A program made the position numbers and the translations under genes. Below the pieces are notes generated by a model. The model was given only the letters and a program-made list of their open reading frames with translations. It searched no databases and was not told the origin of the DNA. This document shows, piece after piece, positions 22,822-35,838 of a stretch of 64,000 nt of DNA. Every line of letters begins with the position of its first letter. The first letter of the stretch is position 1. This DNA is from Cercis canadensis (Eukaryota > Streptophyta > Magnoliopsida > Fabales > Fabaceae), in contig QAOA01001104.1 of the NCBI GenBank assembly GCA_003255065.1, positions 1,706 through 65,705 of the forward strand, in the 5' to 3' direction.

Positions 22822-24293
22822 GTATATCTGTATACGTTGGAAGAGGACAAAAATCATATAATATTGTAAGAAAAATTCGATAAAGTTGTTAGAGTAATAG
22901 CGTTGAAGGTGTTGTTTCTATATAAAACATTCATCAATTATTGAAACCAATATGATTCTTTTTTTTAAAATGAAGTCCTTTCTTTTTTAATTTTTAGAAA
23001 GGTATAGTATGCAATTTAATTTAAGTTGGGATAATATTTAAATCTTGTTATAATAAAATCAATCAAAAAAATCATAGAAAATAAAAAGAATATCTATATA
23101 ATTGCATGAAAAAGTCACTAGAGTAGTTGGAGTAATAGCATTGTCTCCATATAAAAATTCATCAATTATAACTAGTCGGCAACATTTAAATACTCAATAT
23201 TTTATATGCTTTGCTATGCCGTAAAAGTAATCTCCTCAGTTACTATACGTTACCTTGCTAATTAATTTTAGTTTATGTATCTTGTCGGTTTGTGTTAGAA
23301 TTAATTTGTATAGTTGTATTATATCAAATTCAATATTAAAATATTATGACATTAACAATAAGTATTATTAACTTTTATGCTAATCCATTTTTTTTGACAT
23401 GGGTTACTTCATACAGATTATCTCGAGATGGTGCAACTCCATTTTTTTGACTGCATAATAAAAAAAATGTTAATACGAACTAATAAAGCTGTTTCCATGT
23501 AAACTAAATGTTCAGACACCAAACCACAAGCATGTTGAGTACATGATTTGAATTCTCATGTGTGAACAGCTATCTTCTTCAATGCATTGTTTCCACTTAG
23601 CCCCCATTGACTTATAAGAGTAGCTTAATTTATAATTAATGGATGATCAAACTCAAAAACGATAAATCATTCTCATTGAAACCTATCAACCACAGCTCAG
23701 GACTACTTCTGACACTAATAAGCTGGTTTCAACTAAAACATGCATCCATATCTCTACTTGAAGCAAGTAATCAGTCCATATATGTAGGCAAATGCAGAAA
23801 TTACAGGAGAGCTTCAGTAGAGAACATTTTCTCAAAATAAAACTGGTTTTTCCTCAGAAACAAACAGTGGAATAGAAGAATGAATACCTCGGTTGAGGCA
23901 ACCATGGTTATTGTTCTGTTTTGTTGCTTGGGTTGAGGGTGAGGCCCTTGGACCGAATTTCTACCAAAGAAAAAAATAAAGAACAAAGAAAATTAACAGA
24001 TTGAATGCAAATCAGAACAAAGAAAATGAAGGCCATCAACAAAAGCAAAGAATCAAGGACTCACAGGAACTTTTCCGTTGAAGAAAATTGTGATTGATGA
24101 GACAAAGAAAACCAACGGACATTTTTGGTGCCAATCTGTGTTTTCAGACAATTAGAGGCATTAGCAGCCAAGTGAAGACCTGATAGGAAGAGTTTTGTGC
24201 ATAACTATCCTTTCCTCTTTCCATGGCAAATGGGTCAGTCAATTCTTTGGTCCATTGTTTCTATTTTGTTTTTTCTGCAAGTTTATTTTCCTT
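22821..24293. other. Intergenic, left flank of the Sirevirus
   Basis: AT-rich. 22980-23110 is a diverged partial echo of the arm A end (TAAGTTGGGA.AATATT.AAATCTT). Around 23890-23970 the minus strand has an ATG in good context followed by MVASTE and a GT donor, possibly a first exon, but no continuation was found. No gene is called. Confidence 0.4.
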
Positions 24294-25571
24294 TGAGAGT
24301 TGCAGAGTCTATTCCTAGAGGGGGTGAATAGGAATTGTTTAAGAACTAGTTCTTGAAGTCTAAGAATTACTTCTTCAACAAATACCAAATTTGAATACAA
24401 AGAGATAACTTGATCAACCATTTAGAACAGAGCCGAAATCAATCCAGAAAAACAAAGATGGAGAGAAAGAAGATATGCAAGTGAAGAAAAATGGAAGCAG
24501 ATGATTCTATATATTTTCTGTGTATGATGTATGAATTACAGCCTCATTATATAGAGGAAAAAATGGTAACAGCAATAAATACAATAAATAGCTAATTCTA
24601 AAGTTTAGGAGCTGATAATGCTAATTATACAAGGATACCAATCAATAATAAATACAGAACTAATTTACAGGAACTAATAGCATAGTTTGTCTCTTAATTT
24701 TAGGACCTTCCTTCAATAGCAAGAGTCTTTATAGTGGCTCGGCTTAAAATGCCTACATCCACTTCTTCCATATCTGGGGTTCCACTATTCTTCAAGTTTA
24801 TTTTTTCAAGCTTCACAACCATGGTTTTTATTTTTTCAAGCTAACCATGAACTCTCTCTCTCTAACTCACTAGAGATCACTCTCATGGATTTCGCCCATA
24901 GAAATCCAGAGACAAAACCCAAGTGTTTTTTGGTGCAGCCCCAAAGAAGAAACTCTCTTATAGGGTAGAAATGATACAATAAAGTTCTTGAAGCATGAAG
25001 AGATAACCGAGAGGAAGATGAAGAGTAGAACTCTTAAAAATGGGTTCCTTCTCTCTCTAAAATATTTTCTTCTTACTTCTCCACATGCATACTGAAGCCC
25101 TTGGAAGTTCCCTTGATATATTTCCTTTCTTGAACACGTAAAGGACTATGAGAGAGGCAAAGGAAGAGCCACCTACCAGCTAACACAATGTCAATCAACC
25201 AAAAAGTTTTTTTTCCTTTTGTTCCAAAAAGCCTTACTTTGTGTAAGAGAAAGCAAATAAACTTTTCCTTGATACAAGGAACTTACATCAATCACTCTAA
25301 GAAAGAACTTTCCAATCTCAACTAACACAACTTCCTAGTTAGATTAGAAAAGGCCAAATTCAACTGGAGTCCTCGACAATCTTGTCCACATCAGCAAAAT
25401 TAGAAACTCTCATTATCCAGAGGAACTTGATCATAGAGGCAAGAACAAGTTCTTTAAGGGTTCTTTTCAAACCTGTTCTAAATAAGAACATACAGAGAAA
25501 ACAACACAGATTAGAAATAATAAGACATTTTGTTATCATCAAAACAGAACTAGAGACTTGTGGGGCTAACA
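24294..25571 (-). repeat. 3' LTR of the Sirevirus
   Basis: On the minus strand it starts TGTTAGCCCCACAAG and ends CTGCAACTCTCA. It is 1278 bp long because it holds a 237-bp insertion at 24482-24718; otherwise it would be about 1036 bp. It matches 33276-34366, and also the solo LTR at 52425-53585. Confidence 0.92.
24482..24718. mobile_element. 237-bp insertion in the 3' LTR with 5-bp duplication
   Basis: Absent from the other LTR, where ATGCAAGAGTCTTT is continuous. Flanked by GCAAG at 24477-24481 and 24719-24723. The interior has a TATATAGAGG stretch and resembles an LTR R/U5 portion, but lacks clear TG...CA ends. It may be a small solo LTR or another short element; the family is not assigned. 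Confidence 0.7.
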
Positions 25572-25586
25572 ATCTCCCCCTTTTTG
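25572..25586 (-). promoter_or_regulatory. Polypurine tract
   Basis: On the minus strand AAAAAGGGGGAGAT lies directly before the 3' LTR start TGTTAG. This is the usual primer for plus-strand DNA synthesis in copia elements and fixes the LTR boundary. Confidence 0.85.
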
Positions 25587-26039
25587 ATGATGACAAAAAT
25601 GTATTTGAAAGATAAACTCTCCCCCTGAGAATATGCCAACTAGAATTCAAGAACTAGTTCTCTAGAACTAGATAACAAGAGGGAGTTTTTCAAAATAGAT
25701 ATGTTCAAATTCAGGAAATTATACTAAGCAGTTCAAACAGATTAGTTCATATAATTTCTCCCCCTTTGACATTATCAAAAAAAGAGGGGAAATGACATAT
25801 CAAAGTAGCAAGGAGATCATCAGTATAACAACCAAAACAGATCAACAACAAAGTATTTCATATAGCAGAATAAGAAAACCAAGCTACTGATTAAGTGCAA
25901 ACAGTCAATCTATGCCAAAATGTATAATGCATGCAAGATAATAATGTCAATAGGCTGAAAAATGTCCACCTACACTACATTTACAACTGAAATTTTATCA
26001 AAAGTTTTAGAATGTTTAGAAAAGCTAATCAGAAGTAGA

Positions 26040-27797
26040 AGGCTGAGATGCTTTAAGATCTGCCAATTGAAATTTAGTAAGAGCCAATTCCTTTTCAACC
26101 ATTGCTAATCGAACATTACATTCAAAAGCTAGATTCTAAAAGAAGTTCAAACATCTGCCAATTTGATTAGTCAGTTCCTCAAAGTTAACTGAAACAATCC
26201 ACTTCACATGGTCTACTTTCTGAGAAGGTGGACCTGAAGGTGTTGACTTCTTTTGTTTCTTGGTTGGCTAAGAAGAACTGGTTGGAGTTGCTACAACATG
26301 TCTCTTGATTTTAACAGTAGGAGAACTAGTTGAAGCTGCAGGCTTCTTACCCTTAGCAGAAGAGGGACTCAATGAGGGTTCTGAGCAGGCATTGGCAGCA
26401 GGGAGAGCTCTTTTGAGAATTAGTTTAGCAGGGAATGGTTCAGAATCAAACTTGGATAGATCAATTTTAAAGTACTTGCACAGTTTGACAATCAGCATTC
26501 CATAGGGTAAACTGGTTTTAACCCTAGTCCCTTTGACAGTTACAGCCATGGTGCTAAGAATCAACCTTGGTAAGTTCAATGGTAGCTGGTTTTTCATATG
26601 ATACAGTATATAGAGATCAGTGGTTGATAGATTACTATGACTGCCTATACGGGGTAAGAGTTGAATGGTTATTATCTTGGCTAAAGTTTTGGTGAATGAA
26701 TTAAAACAATGGATAGAGGGAGGTCTGCCCTGGCCTCTTTAATCAGGATAGTCACAAATTGATGCCATTGTATCATCAAAGGAAATAAGGTTAGAGGGCC
26801 AAACCTTTTGAACAAACATATCATCCCCCTTAACAGGTAATTTCAGAATACTAGCCAATATACGTTCAAATATAACCATCTCTATTCTAGCAACAAAGGA
26901 TTTCAGATAGGCAGCACCAAAATCTGAGCCTTTAAGAGGCTGCAGATGAGCATAAAATAGTCTTATTACCTTGGGAAGTATGGGCTCATTGAGCTTGAGC
27001 ATACTGGACCACCCCATGGTTGCAAAAGCATCTTCAATGGACTTATTATCAAATGAGGGAGATTCCCATGCAACAATGTAGGCAGGTGCAATATTCCTTT
27101 TGTCATACAGCTTCTGAAAATTTTCCTCAACTGCAGCACTTTCAAATTCAGTAAGAACACTTTCAGCAGCATCACCAGTAGATTTTGAAGCTTTACGCCA
27201 AGGAGTAGTTGTTTTAGCCTTAGGAGTAGATGTTGGAGCTCAAGGATTGAATGCTTTTGCTCGAGGAATAGAGACTTTAGCCTGAGGAGTGGATGCTTTA
27301 GCCGGAGGAATGAAGGTTGTTTTCTTGGCCAACATTTTAACTCTCTTGGGTTTGGTAGGAGGCTCTGAAGGTTTAAGGGTTGGTTCTGGCTTAGGTTCTT
27401 TGGAGGAAGATGGCATTTGTGTGGTGTCAACAGGTGGGTCAACAAAGGCTTCTGATGGTTTAGGAGAATCAGGGAATGAAGTAGGAGATGGTGGTGGAGA
27501 GGGTTTAGAGATAGATGTAGGAGAGGGAAAGGGAGATAGAGGAGGTGTGGCTGAAGGAGAGGAGGATGTAGGTGCTTCGAGGAGCAACCATGGCAACAAT
27601 GGTTCAGGAATAGGGGAAGGTGGAGGAGAAGGCATTTTACCTTTGCCTTTGTCGAAATGAGTAGCAAACTTCCTTAACGTTGAATCCGACACATGGATTG
27701 GTTTTTCTTGTGAAGAATTTGCTTCAGTTTTTCCCTTAGATTGAGCTCTCAAACGTTGGCTTACCCTTCTTCTATCCATGATTCTAATAGTTGACAA
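26040..27797 (-). pseudogene. Sirevirus envelope-like third ORF, broken
   Basis: Lies between RNase H and the 3' LTR on the minus strand. It begins near 27797 with a basic start (MDRRRVSQRLRAQSKGK), followed by a long proline/serine-rich part (27240-27660). A globular stretch at 26739-27017 (WSSMLKLNEPILPKVIRLFY) then resembles the conserved domain of Sirevirus envelope-like proteins. A last part at 26268-26597 is serine/lysine rich. Stops and frame changes separate the pieces. Its function is unknown even in intact elements; the envelope label is historical. Confidence 0.7.
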
Positions 27798-28439
27798 CCT
27801 TGCTTTATGGACTAGCAGTTAATAGAACAAAGACAGGCACTCACCGAGAAAGAGGGAAGGACGTGCAAAGAGGAACCAAAAGTGAAGGAGAAACAAGGGA
27901 AATGAGAGATGAATAGTTAGGTTGCAAATTTGAATGGAGAAGGAAGAAAATTAAGCCCAGGAATGCTATAGGAAGAAACGGTGTGTTTTGGCAAGAGTGA
28001 GACACTGGTCATTATGAAACGCGCGTTTTGGCTAAAGGCCAGAAAAACGTGGGCCGAAAGAATGGAGGCCCAGCCTAAAAATGACATCTGTCAAAATATA
28101 GGTAAAGAAGGAATTTTAATGGATCAGTCCACAAAATGTTATTGCCCAATAGAATTGCTAAGGTCTTTTAAAATAAAAGGCCCAGTCAAATTTATTGAGA
28201 GAATTGGCAGCCTATAAAATTTAAAAGGGATCAAAGAAAATATTAGGCACAAAAAAAATGCCAAACTTTCATATTTCTTTTTCTAGAATTTTAGATGAAA
28301 TGAACATTTACCAAAATCATTCTACAGCCCAAGAAACATTCCTTTACCAAAAATGAAATGCATATGAACAAGCAATATGCACATTTAAAGATGATGCATC
28401 ATGATAAATTTATCATGCCCAATTCATGTCTCAGGAAAT

Positions 28440-31400
28440 AGAACCTTTCTTCAGCTAATGGTTTTGTAAAAATATCAGCAAGCTAATCTTCAGTATTAAT
28501 AAAAGAAAGTTCTATATCATCCTTGAGAACATGATCTCTTAGAAAATGATATTTTATGTCTATATGCTTGGTCCTAGAGTGCTGAACTAAATTTCTTACA
28601 ATATTTATTGCATTAGTGTTATCACACAACAAGGAATTTTGTTTAGAATTATACCATAATCAACAAGTTGTTTAATTCATAACACCTGTGAGCAACATAG
28701 ACCAGCAGCCATGTATTCAGCTTCAGCTGTTAATTGAGCAACTGAATTTTGTTTCTTAGATTGCCAAGAGACCAATGCTCCTCTAAGAAACTGAAAACCT
28801 CCACTTGTGCTCTTTCAATCAATAGAACAACTAGCATAATCAAAATCTGTAAAAGAAACTAGTTTGACAGAACTAGTTCTATACTAAACCACAAGCCAAC
28901 ATTCACAAAACTAATTAGATATCGAAAGATTCTTTTGACAGCTGTTAAATGAGATTCCTTTGGATTAACTTAAAATCTGGCACAGGCACAAACAAAAAAA
29001 ATAATATCTGGCCTATTTGTAGTTAAATATAGCAAGGATTCAATCATACCTCTATATCTTTTCTCACAAACAGATTTACCTTTTTCATTCAGAACTAGTT
29101 TTGTAGTAGGACACACAGGAGTTGAAATACCTTTTGCATTGTCCATGCCAAAACGTTTGAGTAGCTCTCTTGTGTACTTAGATTGATTAATGAAGATTCC
29201 ATCTTTGATTTGCTTCACTTGAATTCCAAGGAAGAAATTAAGTTCTCCCATTATACTCATCTCAAATTCACTCTTCATTAGAATCTTAAAGTCTTTGCAT
29301 AACTCATCATTAGTTGATCCAAAAATATTGTCATCAACATAAATTTGAACTATGATGATATTATGAGATAATCTTTTAGTGAACAGAGTAGTATCTACTT
29401 TCCCTCATGAAAAATCATTTTTCATAAGAAACTCACTAAGTCTATCATACCAAGCTCTAGAAGCTTGCTTAAGACTATAGAGAGCTTTGGAGAGTTTAAA
29501 CACATGATTAGGAAAGTCTAAGCTTTCAAAACTAGGGGCTATTTAACAAAAACTTCTTCATTAATGTAGCTATTTAAAAACACACTTTTCACATCCATTT
29601 GAAAAACTTTAAAGCCTTTAAAAGATGCAAATGCAAGAAACATTCTAATGGCTTCTAATCTAGCTACAGGAGCAAAAGTTTCTTCAAAGTCTATACCTTC
29701 CTGTTGATTAAAGCCTTGAGCTACCAATCTTGCTTTGTTTCTTACAATCTTGCCATCCTCATCAAGTTTATTTATGAAAACCCATCTTGTGCCAATGATT
29801 GTGTGACCTTTTGGTTCAGGTACAAGAGTATAGACTTGATTCCTTGAGAACAAATTCAACTCTTCTTGCATTGCCATGACCCAAGCCTCATTTTGTAATG
29901 CCTCACCAATTTTGGTAGGTTCGGACAGGGATAAGAAAGCCAAGTTCACATGCTTATCTCTAAGAGATGCTTTTGTATTGATTTCTCTTTCCAAGTCTCC
30001 AATCACCTTCTCAATTGGATGATTTTTGGAGATTCTGGTTTCTTTTGGAAGTGAGTCTTTCACATTTTTCTGTGGAGCTTCTTCCTAAATTGGTTCTGAA
30101 AGATTTAATTCTATGTGAATTGAGTCATAAGGAATTTGATCTACTGCTTTCTCTTGGCTGTTCTCTCCCTTAGAAGGTGCTTTGATGCTTTCCTGCACTA
30201 TCTCATATTCCTCAAGAGTATTTGAAATCAAAGAACAATTAGATTCATCAAAAACCACATGCATCGATTCTTCTACAATGAGAGTTCTTTTAATAAAAAC
30301 TCTATAAGTTTTGCTAGACAAATAGTATCCCAAGAAAATAGCTTCATCAAATTTTGAATCAAATTTTTCCAAATATTCTTTCCCATTGATCAACACAAAG
30401 CATTTATAGCCAAAAACATGAAAGTAGCTTACATTAGGTTTTCTCCCTTTCCAAAGCTCATATGGAGTTTTCTTCAAAATGGGCCTAATTAAGCATCTAT
30501 TTAGAATATAGCATGTTGTATTTACAACTTCAACCCAAAAGTATTTTGGCAAATCATTCTCACACAACATAGTTCTGCCCATCTGAACTAGAATTCTATT
30601 TTTCCTTTCAACCACTCCATTTTGTTGAGGGATTCTAGGACAAGAGAAATTATGTTAGATTCCTTGATTTCCACAAAATTTTTTGAACAACTTGTTCTCA
30701 AATTCTCCACCATGATCATTCCTAATTGAGGTTATAGCAAAACCTTTCTCATTTTTCATTCTTTTGCTGAAATTTTTAAAAATATCAAAGGTTGGAAAGA
30801 AAACCCAAGTAAATCTTGAAAAATCATCCACAATTACTAAAACATATTTCTTTCCATTTAAGCTTGATGTAGATGCTGGTCCAAAGAGATCCATATGAAG
30901 AAGTTGGAGTGGCCTAGAAGATGACAAATCTTTCTTAGCTTTGAAGGAGGATTTGATTTGTTTACCTTGTTGACAAGCAGCATAAATCTTGTCCTTTTCA
31001 AACAGCAGTTTAGGTAAACCAGAAACTAGTTCTTTCTTAGAGAGCTTGGAAATAAGTTTAAAATTTGCATGTCCCAGTCTTCTATGCCACAACCAAGAAT
31101 TATTACTCTGAGAAGAAAAACATGTTTCATTTTTATATTTCAAAGAATCTCCAGACACAATGTATACATTAGAACTTCTTTGACCAATAAACAGAACATC
31201 ATCAGAATTTTTCTTGTGAATGATGCAATGAGGGGTTTCAAAGATGATTTTATGACCCTTATCACAAAGCTGACTTATGCTCAACAAGTTATACATCAAA
31301 CCTTTAACCAAGTAGACATTGTCAATTAAGAGATTAGAAGTGATTTTGATTTTACCTAATCCGACAATTCTACCTTTGCTATTGTCACCAAAAGAGACAT

Positions 31401-31518
31401 CTCCCAAGTCCACTTTGTTAAGAGAGACGAACTTTGAAGGATCTCCAGTCATGTGCCTAGAGCAACACTGTCCAGATACCAACAATCACTTTTGGCTTGA
31501 TAGCAAACCTGCATAAGA
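28440..31518 (-). pseudogene. Sirevirus pol: protease/integrase, RT, RNase H, broken
   Basis: Minus-strand order: a protease remnant near 31440-31485, where the D-S-G active-site region is split by a frame change; GAG-pre-integrase and integrase core (30655-31485; LLHMDLFGP and VDDFSRFTW visible); integrase C-terminal part 30085-30615; RT 29539-30063 ([25 protein letters not shown]); the RT catalytic YVDD at about 29325-29345; and a RNase H relic 28690-28960 (STSGG, AEAEYMAA). At least five stops or shifts interrupt it, so no polyprotein can be made. Confidence 0.9.
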
Positions 31519-33187
31519 TCACAAAGGTTTAGGTACCCAAACTTCTTTGGGTTCTTTCATGTTAGAAGCAAATATGCCTTTAGGCATCCATGCTATTTTT
31601 CTTGTAGCACAAAGTTTTTTATAGGAGCATGTATTAGGAAAATTTCTTCTGTATCCACAATAAAAGCAAGTTCCCTTAGAGAAAGAGTGTAAGGAGGAAG
31701 CTTTGACAAAAAAGTTTTTAAAAACCTTTAAAGTGCTAGGTTGAACACAACCTAAACCAGTTCTATCATTGGTTACTCTTTGTTTTCCTAAGATGGAATT
31801 CAAATTAGTTCTTCCTTTAACAAACTTAGCTAAGTCTCCAAATAATAAATTTATTTTTCTTTTCAGCTTGTCATTTTGATCCTTGAGAGAAAAGGTAAGA
31901 GAATTTTCTTTCTCAAGGGTATCATTCTGATGCTATAGAATTTCAAGTCTATCAATCAAAGCAACATTATCTTTTTCAAGTTCATCTATCACATTAACTT
32001 GACCTTTTTATGATTTTCTTAAGAGCAATCAATTTTGCTAATCTTTTCTCATAATCAAAAGATAAATCATCAAAAGCATGACTGAGTTCATCATAAGTAG
32101 GAAGTAGTTCAGGATCTAGTTCTATTACCTCACACTTTTCTTTAGAACTTTTTCCTGTTGTCATAAGACACAGATAGGCAATGTTTTCCTCTTCTAATTC
32201 ATCACTATCTAAAGTTGAATCCTCATCACTCCAGGTAGCCACCATAGCTTTATTCTTCCCCTTTCTAAAGAACTTCTTCTTGTTGAGGTTTGGACATTCA
32301 GGTTTAATGTGACTTGGCCTTTTGCACTCATAGTATATGATAGGCTCCTTGTTGCTTTCTCCCTTGGTGAAGTCTTTATGACTTTTCGGTGAAAATCTAT
32401 TTTTCTTTTCTTCATTAGATCAAGAACTTTTCTTGTCACCAATGCTACATCATCATCACTAAAGGCTAGTTCTCTTTAAGTGCTAGTCTCTGGAACAGTA
32501 GAAGCAAGAGCCAAACTTTTCTTTCTTTCACCTGAAATGTTCTTCTTTTGAATGATCAACATCTGATGTGATTCCAAAGCGCCTCTTAGAGAATCTACAG
32601 TGAGTTCATTAGATTTTGCAAATTGGAGCAGTATGGTTACTTTGGAATCCCATTTATCAGTGAGACGTCTCAAAATCTTCTTGACTTGTTCCTTTTGAGT
32701 GTAGACTCTTCCAAGACCTTTTAGACTGTTGATGATGCTTAGGAGCCGAGCAAAGAAAGAGTCAAGTGATTCATCTTGAGTCATGTGAAACATTTCATAT
32801 TGAGAAGAATAGATATCTATCTTAGCTTCTTTTACATGGCTTGTCCCTTTGTGAATGGTAGCAATTCTATCCCACATTTCCTTTGCAATGTTGCAAGAGG
32901 CAATGTTTTCATATTCTATTGTAGATACAGCACAAACAATGTTGTACCTAGCTTTGGAATTTAGAGTGAATCTGAGTTTGTCTTTAGTGGTAAACTCATG
33001 TTCTTCTTTTGGGACAGCAACTCCATCCACGGTTTTGGTAAGAGGTATGAGACCATTTCTGACTTTGTCAAACTTCATAGTCGATTGCCTTAAGATACAT
33101 CTTCATGTGTTGCTTCCAGTAGAGATAGTTTTCTCCATTAAAGAATGGAGGTTTGTGAGAAGAGTGAGATTCATTTTGGTTGTTCAT
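31519..33187 (-). pseudogene. Sirevirus gag, broken
   Basis: Start at ATG 33187 (minus) with MNNQNESHSSHKPPFFNGEN, then a stop and frame change after about 38 codons. The capsid-like part is 32476-33078. A zinc knuckle near 32300-32340 keeps C-H-C but has lost its first Cys (Tyr instead). An acidic linker runs 31994-32245, and a second CFYCG knuckle lies near 31660-31690 with its pattern imperfect. This was the nucleocapsid precursor of the element. Confidence 0.88.
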
Positions 33188-33257
33188 GATACTTGTAACA
33201 CAAACTTAATAGGATCTTTAGCCCTTGGTTAGTTAGACTAGCAAAGATAAGATGAGC

Positions 33258-33275
33258 ACAAGCTCTGATACCAAT
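33258..33275 (-). promoter_or_regulatory. Primer-binding site (initiator tRNA-Met)
   Basis: On the minus strand, directly after the 5' LTR end CTCTCA and a two-base spacer, comes TGGTATCAGAGC, the standard complement of the plant initiator tRNA-Met 3' end. It confirms the element's direction and the LTR end. Confidence 0.92.
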
Positions 33276-34366
33276 TGAGAGTTGCAGAGTTTATTCCTAG
33301 AAGGGGGTGAATAAGAATTGTTAAAAATTGCTTGTAAAAACAGTTTGATATAGAAAAATTCAAATAACAGATTTGTTTAAGAACTAGTTCTATAAGTCTA
33401 ATAACTATTTCTTTGACAAATACCAAATTTTAATACAAAGAGATAACTTAATCAACCATTTAGAATAGAGCTGAAATCAATCCAAAAAAACAAAGATGGA
33501 GAGAAAGAAGAAATGCAAGAGTCTTTATAGTGGTTCGGCTTAAAATGCCTACACCCACTTCTCCCAGATCTGGGGATCCACTATTCTTCAAGTTTATTTT
33601 TCCAAGCTTCACAACCATAGTTTTTTGTTTTTTCAAGCTAAACATGAACTCTCTCTCTAACTCACTAGAGATCACTCTCACGGATTTCGCCCATAGAAAT
33701 CCAAATACAAAACCCAAGTGTTTTTTGGTGCAGCCCTAAAGAAGAAACTCTCTTATAGAGTAGAAATGATACAATGAAGTTCTTGAAGCATGAAGAGATA
33801 ACCAAGAGAAAGATGAAGAGTAGAACTCTTAAAAATGGGTTCTTTCTCTCTCTAAAATATTTTCTTCTTACTTCTCTACATGCATACTGAAGCCCTTGGA
33901 AGTTCCCTTGTTATATTTCCTTTCTTGAACACGTTAAGGACTATTAGAGAGGCAAAGGAAAAGCCACCTACCAGCTGACACAATGTCAATCAACCAAAAA
34001 GTCTTTTGTCCTTTTGTTCCAAAAAGCCTTACTTTGTGTAAGAGAAAGTAGATAAACTTTTCCTTGAAACGAAGACCTCACATTAGTCACTTCAAGAAAG
34101 AACTTTCCAATCTCAACTAACACAACTTCCTAGTTATATTAGAAAAGGCTAAATTCAACTGGAGTCCTCGACAATCTTGTCCACATTAGCAAAATTAGAA
34201 ATTCTCATTATCCATAGGTACTTTATCACAGAGGCAAGAACAAGTTCTTTAAGGCTTCTTTTCAAACTTGTTCTAAATAAGAGTTTAGAGAGAAAACAAC
34301 ATAGATTAGAAATAACAAGACATTTTGTTATTATCAAAACAGAACTAGAGACTTGTAGGGCTAATA
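33276..34366 (-). repeat. 5' LTR of the Sirevirus
   Basis: 1091 bp. Its outer end has mutated from TGTTAG to TATTAG. It carries about 50 bp near 33322-33372 that the 3' LTR lacks. A TATA-like or polyadenylation signal was not assigned with confidence. Confidence 0.9.
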
Positions 34367-35655
34367 TTCTTCTTTTTTAGAGTCACATTGTGATGGTTTT
34401 TCTACTGAATAATTTCATGCCATTGTTGCATTAAAAAATTCCTTGCATTCAAGCACAAATAAACCATGAAGTTATAACATATTTCGATGCAGTAAAAATG
34501 AAACAATACAAAAATAAAGGAAGGATTGCATAGGTTGAAGAAATTCTACTGTTTTGTCCATTCTCTTTTATTGCCTTTGTTATCGTTCTTGGTTTTCATC
34601 AAGGTTGAGTTGGACGTTGAAAATAACAACTAAGATTGAGTTGCCCATTCTCTTTTACTGCATTTTCCTGTAATTCCGCAACACAACCATTTCTGCAACT
34701 ACAATTTGAATCCCTGGTAACAAAAATGGAGGTGTATTAATTCCCTTGAATCCAAAGTGTGCCACTGATTTTAGTCAAGCAGGCTTGGACAGTGAATTTC
34801 TTAATGATACTTGTGCCTTTAAAAATTATCGTTCTAATGTGCAAGTGCATGAGGGGGATTCGTTTATTTGTTGATTGCTGGGAAATTGAATTTGGGTGCA
34901 ACAGAGACATTTATTTGGGAGAGACGTTCTGTAGCTCTATAACATACTTCGAATTTTGAAGTCAGAAACGTGATAATCAAGGTAGGTTTTTTGTGTCATC
35001 AATTTATCTGTGAACTGTAAGTTATATATGGCAAGAACTTCTAAGTTTTAATTTTCATGATTGTGTTTTATGCATGGGGACTGCATTTTAAGTGATGCTA
35101 AATTACAGTTGTCTTTACTTAATGGAAAAGTATTATTTCTATTACATACAAAGGAATGACAACATGCTCAACAAATCTCTACAGAGAATGTTAAGAACTT
35201 TTTTTTTTTTCCTCTCCTTATGTTAAGAGTTAATTATAATACATAAAGAAGAAATAACGAATGGGTAAAAGGAGAGGAAACAATCAGCTAGTAAAGAAAT
35301 TGTTGATTCTTGAAAACCACCCTTTTATATGTGTAACAAACTTTAATTTGTTGAAGGAATTTTGTTCCTGATTTATCTGTTACATTTTCTTTATGTTCTC
35401 ATACTTAAAATTATTTGAAACTGTAGATGTGTAAACGAAATATTAATTCATATGTTCATTATAAATCTATGGCTGTTAATTACTATGGAATGAAGTTGTC
35501 AGAATAATTGAAGAAAATGTACTATGACCATGAATCAACACAACTGAACAGCTACTCAACTCATTTAAAAAATCCTATATAAAAGAATTATGAAAGTTGA
35601 GACGCTCTTTTCAATAGTGTCAAAATAATTCATCCTAGCAGCTCTAGTTTGGAAC
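34367..35655. other. Intergenic, right flank of the Sirevirus
   Basis: AT-rich with no recognised gene. A short open stretch at about 34743-34871 (plus; contains SQAGLDSEFLNDTCAF) has no family I recognise and is bounded by stops. Confidence 0.4.
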
Positions 35656-35659
35656 GTAC

Positions 35660-35838
35660 AGGAGGTGTGTATAGAAGGAGACACTCAGGGTGTCATTTGG
35701 GCACTTAAACTTAGATACCAAAATGCTTCTACTCTCGGACTGGTTGTGGATGATATATATGACAGTTGTTCTCTTTTTTGCAATTGGGAGGTGAGCTCAG
35801 TTCCTAGGAGCGCTAATGAAGTAGCTTATAAACAATGA
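35660..35838 (+). pseudogene. RNase H-like domain fragment (LINE-type or plant RVT_3 family)
   Basis: One frame reads QEVCIEGDTQGVIWAL at the left, LGLVVDDIYD in the middle and VPRSANEVAY at the right, then a stop. This follows the second half of the plant RNase H-like domain (E-D-pair, lVeDI, h-v-x-R-x-A-N-x-V-A). The first strands and the LAxx tail are missing. It is probably debris of a non-LTR retrotransposon. Confidence 0.6.

Larger units (their letters stand above)
24294..34366 (-). mobile_element. Sirevirus-type Ty1/copia retrotransposon, complete in outline, decayed
   Basis: 10.07 kb on the minus strand: 5' LTR 34366-33276, tRNA-Met primer site, gag, pol (protease, integrase, RT, RNase H), a third envelope-like coding region, polypurine tract, 3' LTR 25571-24294. 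Near-matching 5-bp target duplications flank it: TCCTT (24289-24293) and TTCTT (34367-34371). The order integrase before RT shows copia, and a large ORF between RNase H and the 3' LTR is characteristic of Sireviruses. LTRs differ by roughly 5-7% in the part compared by eye, so the insertion is old. Many stops and frame changes make it non-coding as a whole. Confidence 0.93.

Noticed and set aside
27289..27660. 123-codon Gly-rich plus-strand ORF
   Set aside because: It is the complement of the proline/serine-rich part of the Sirevirus envelope-like region; 26966-27667 on the minus strand is another frame of the same region.
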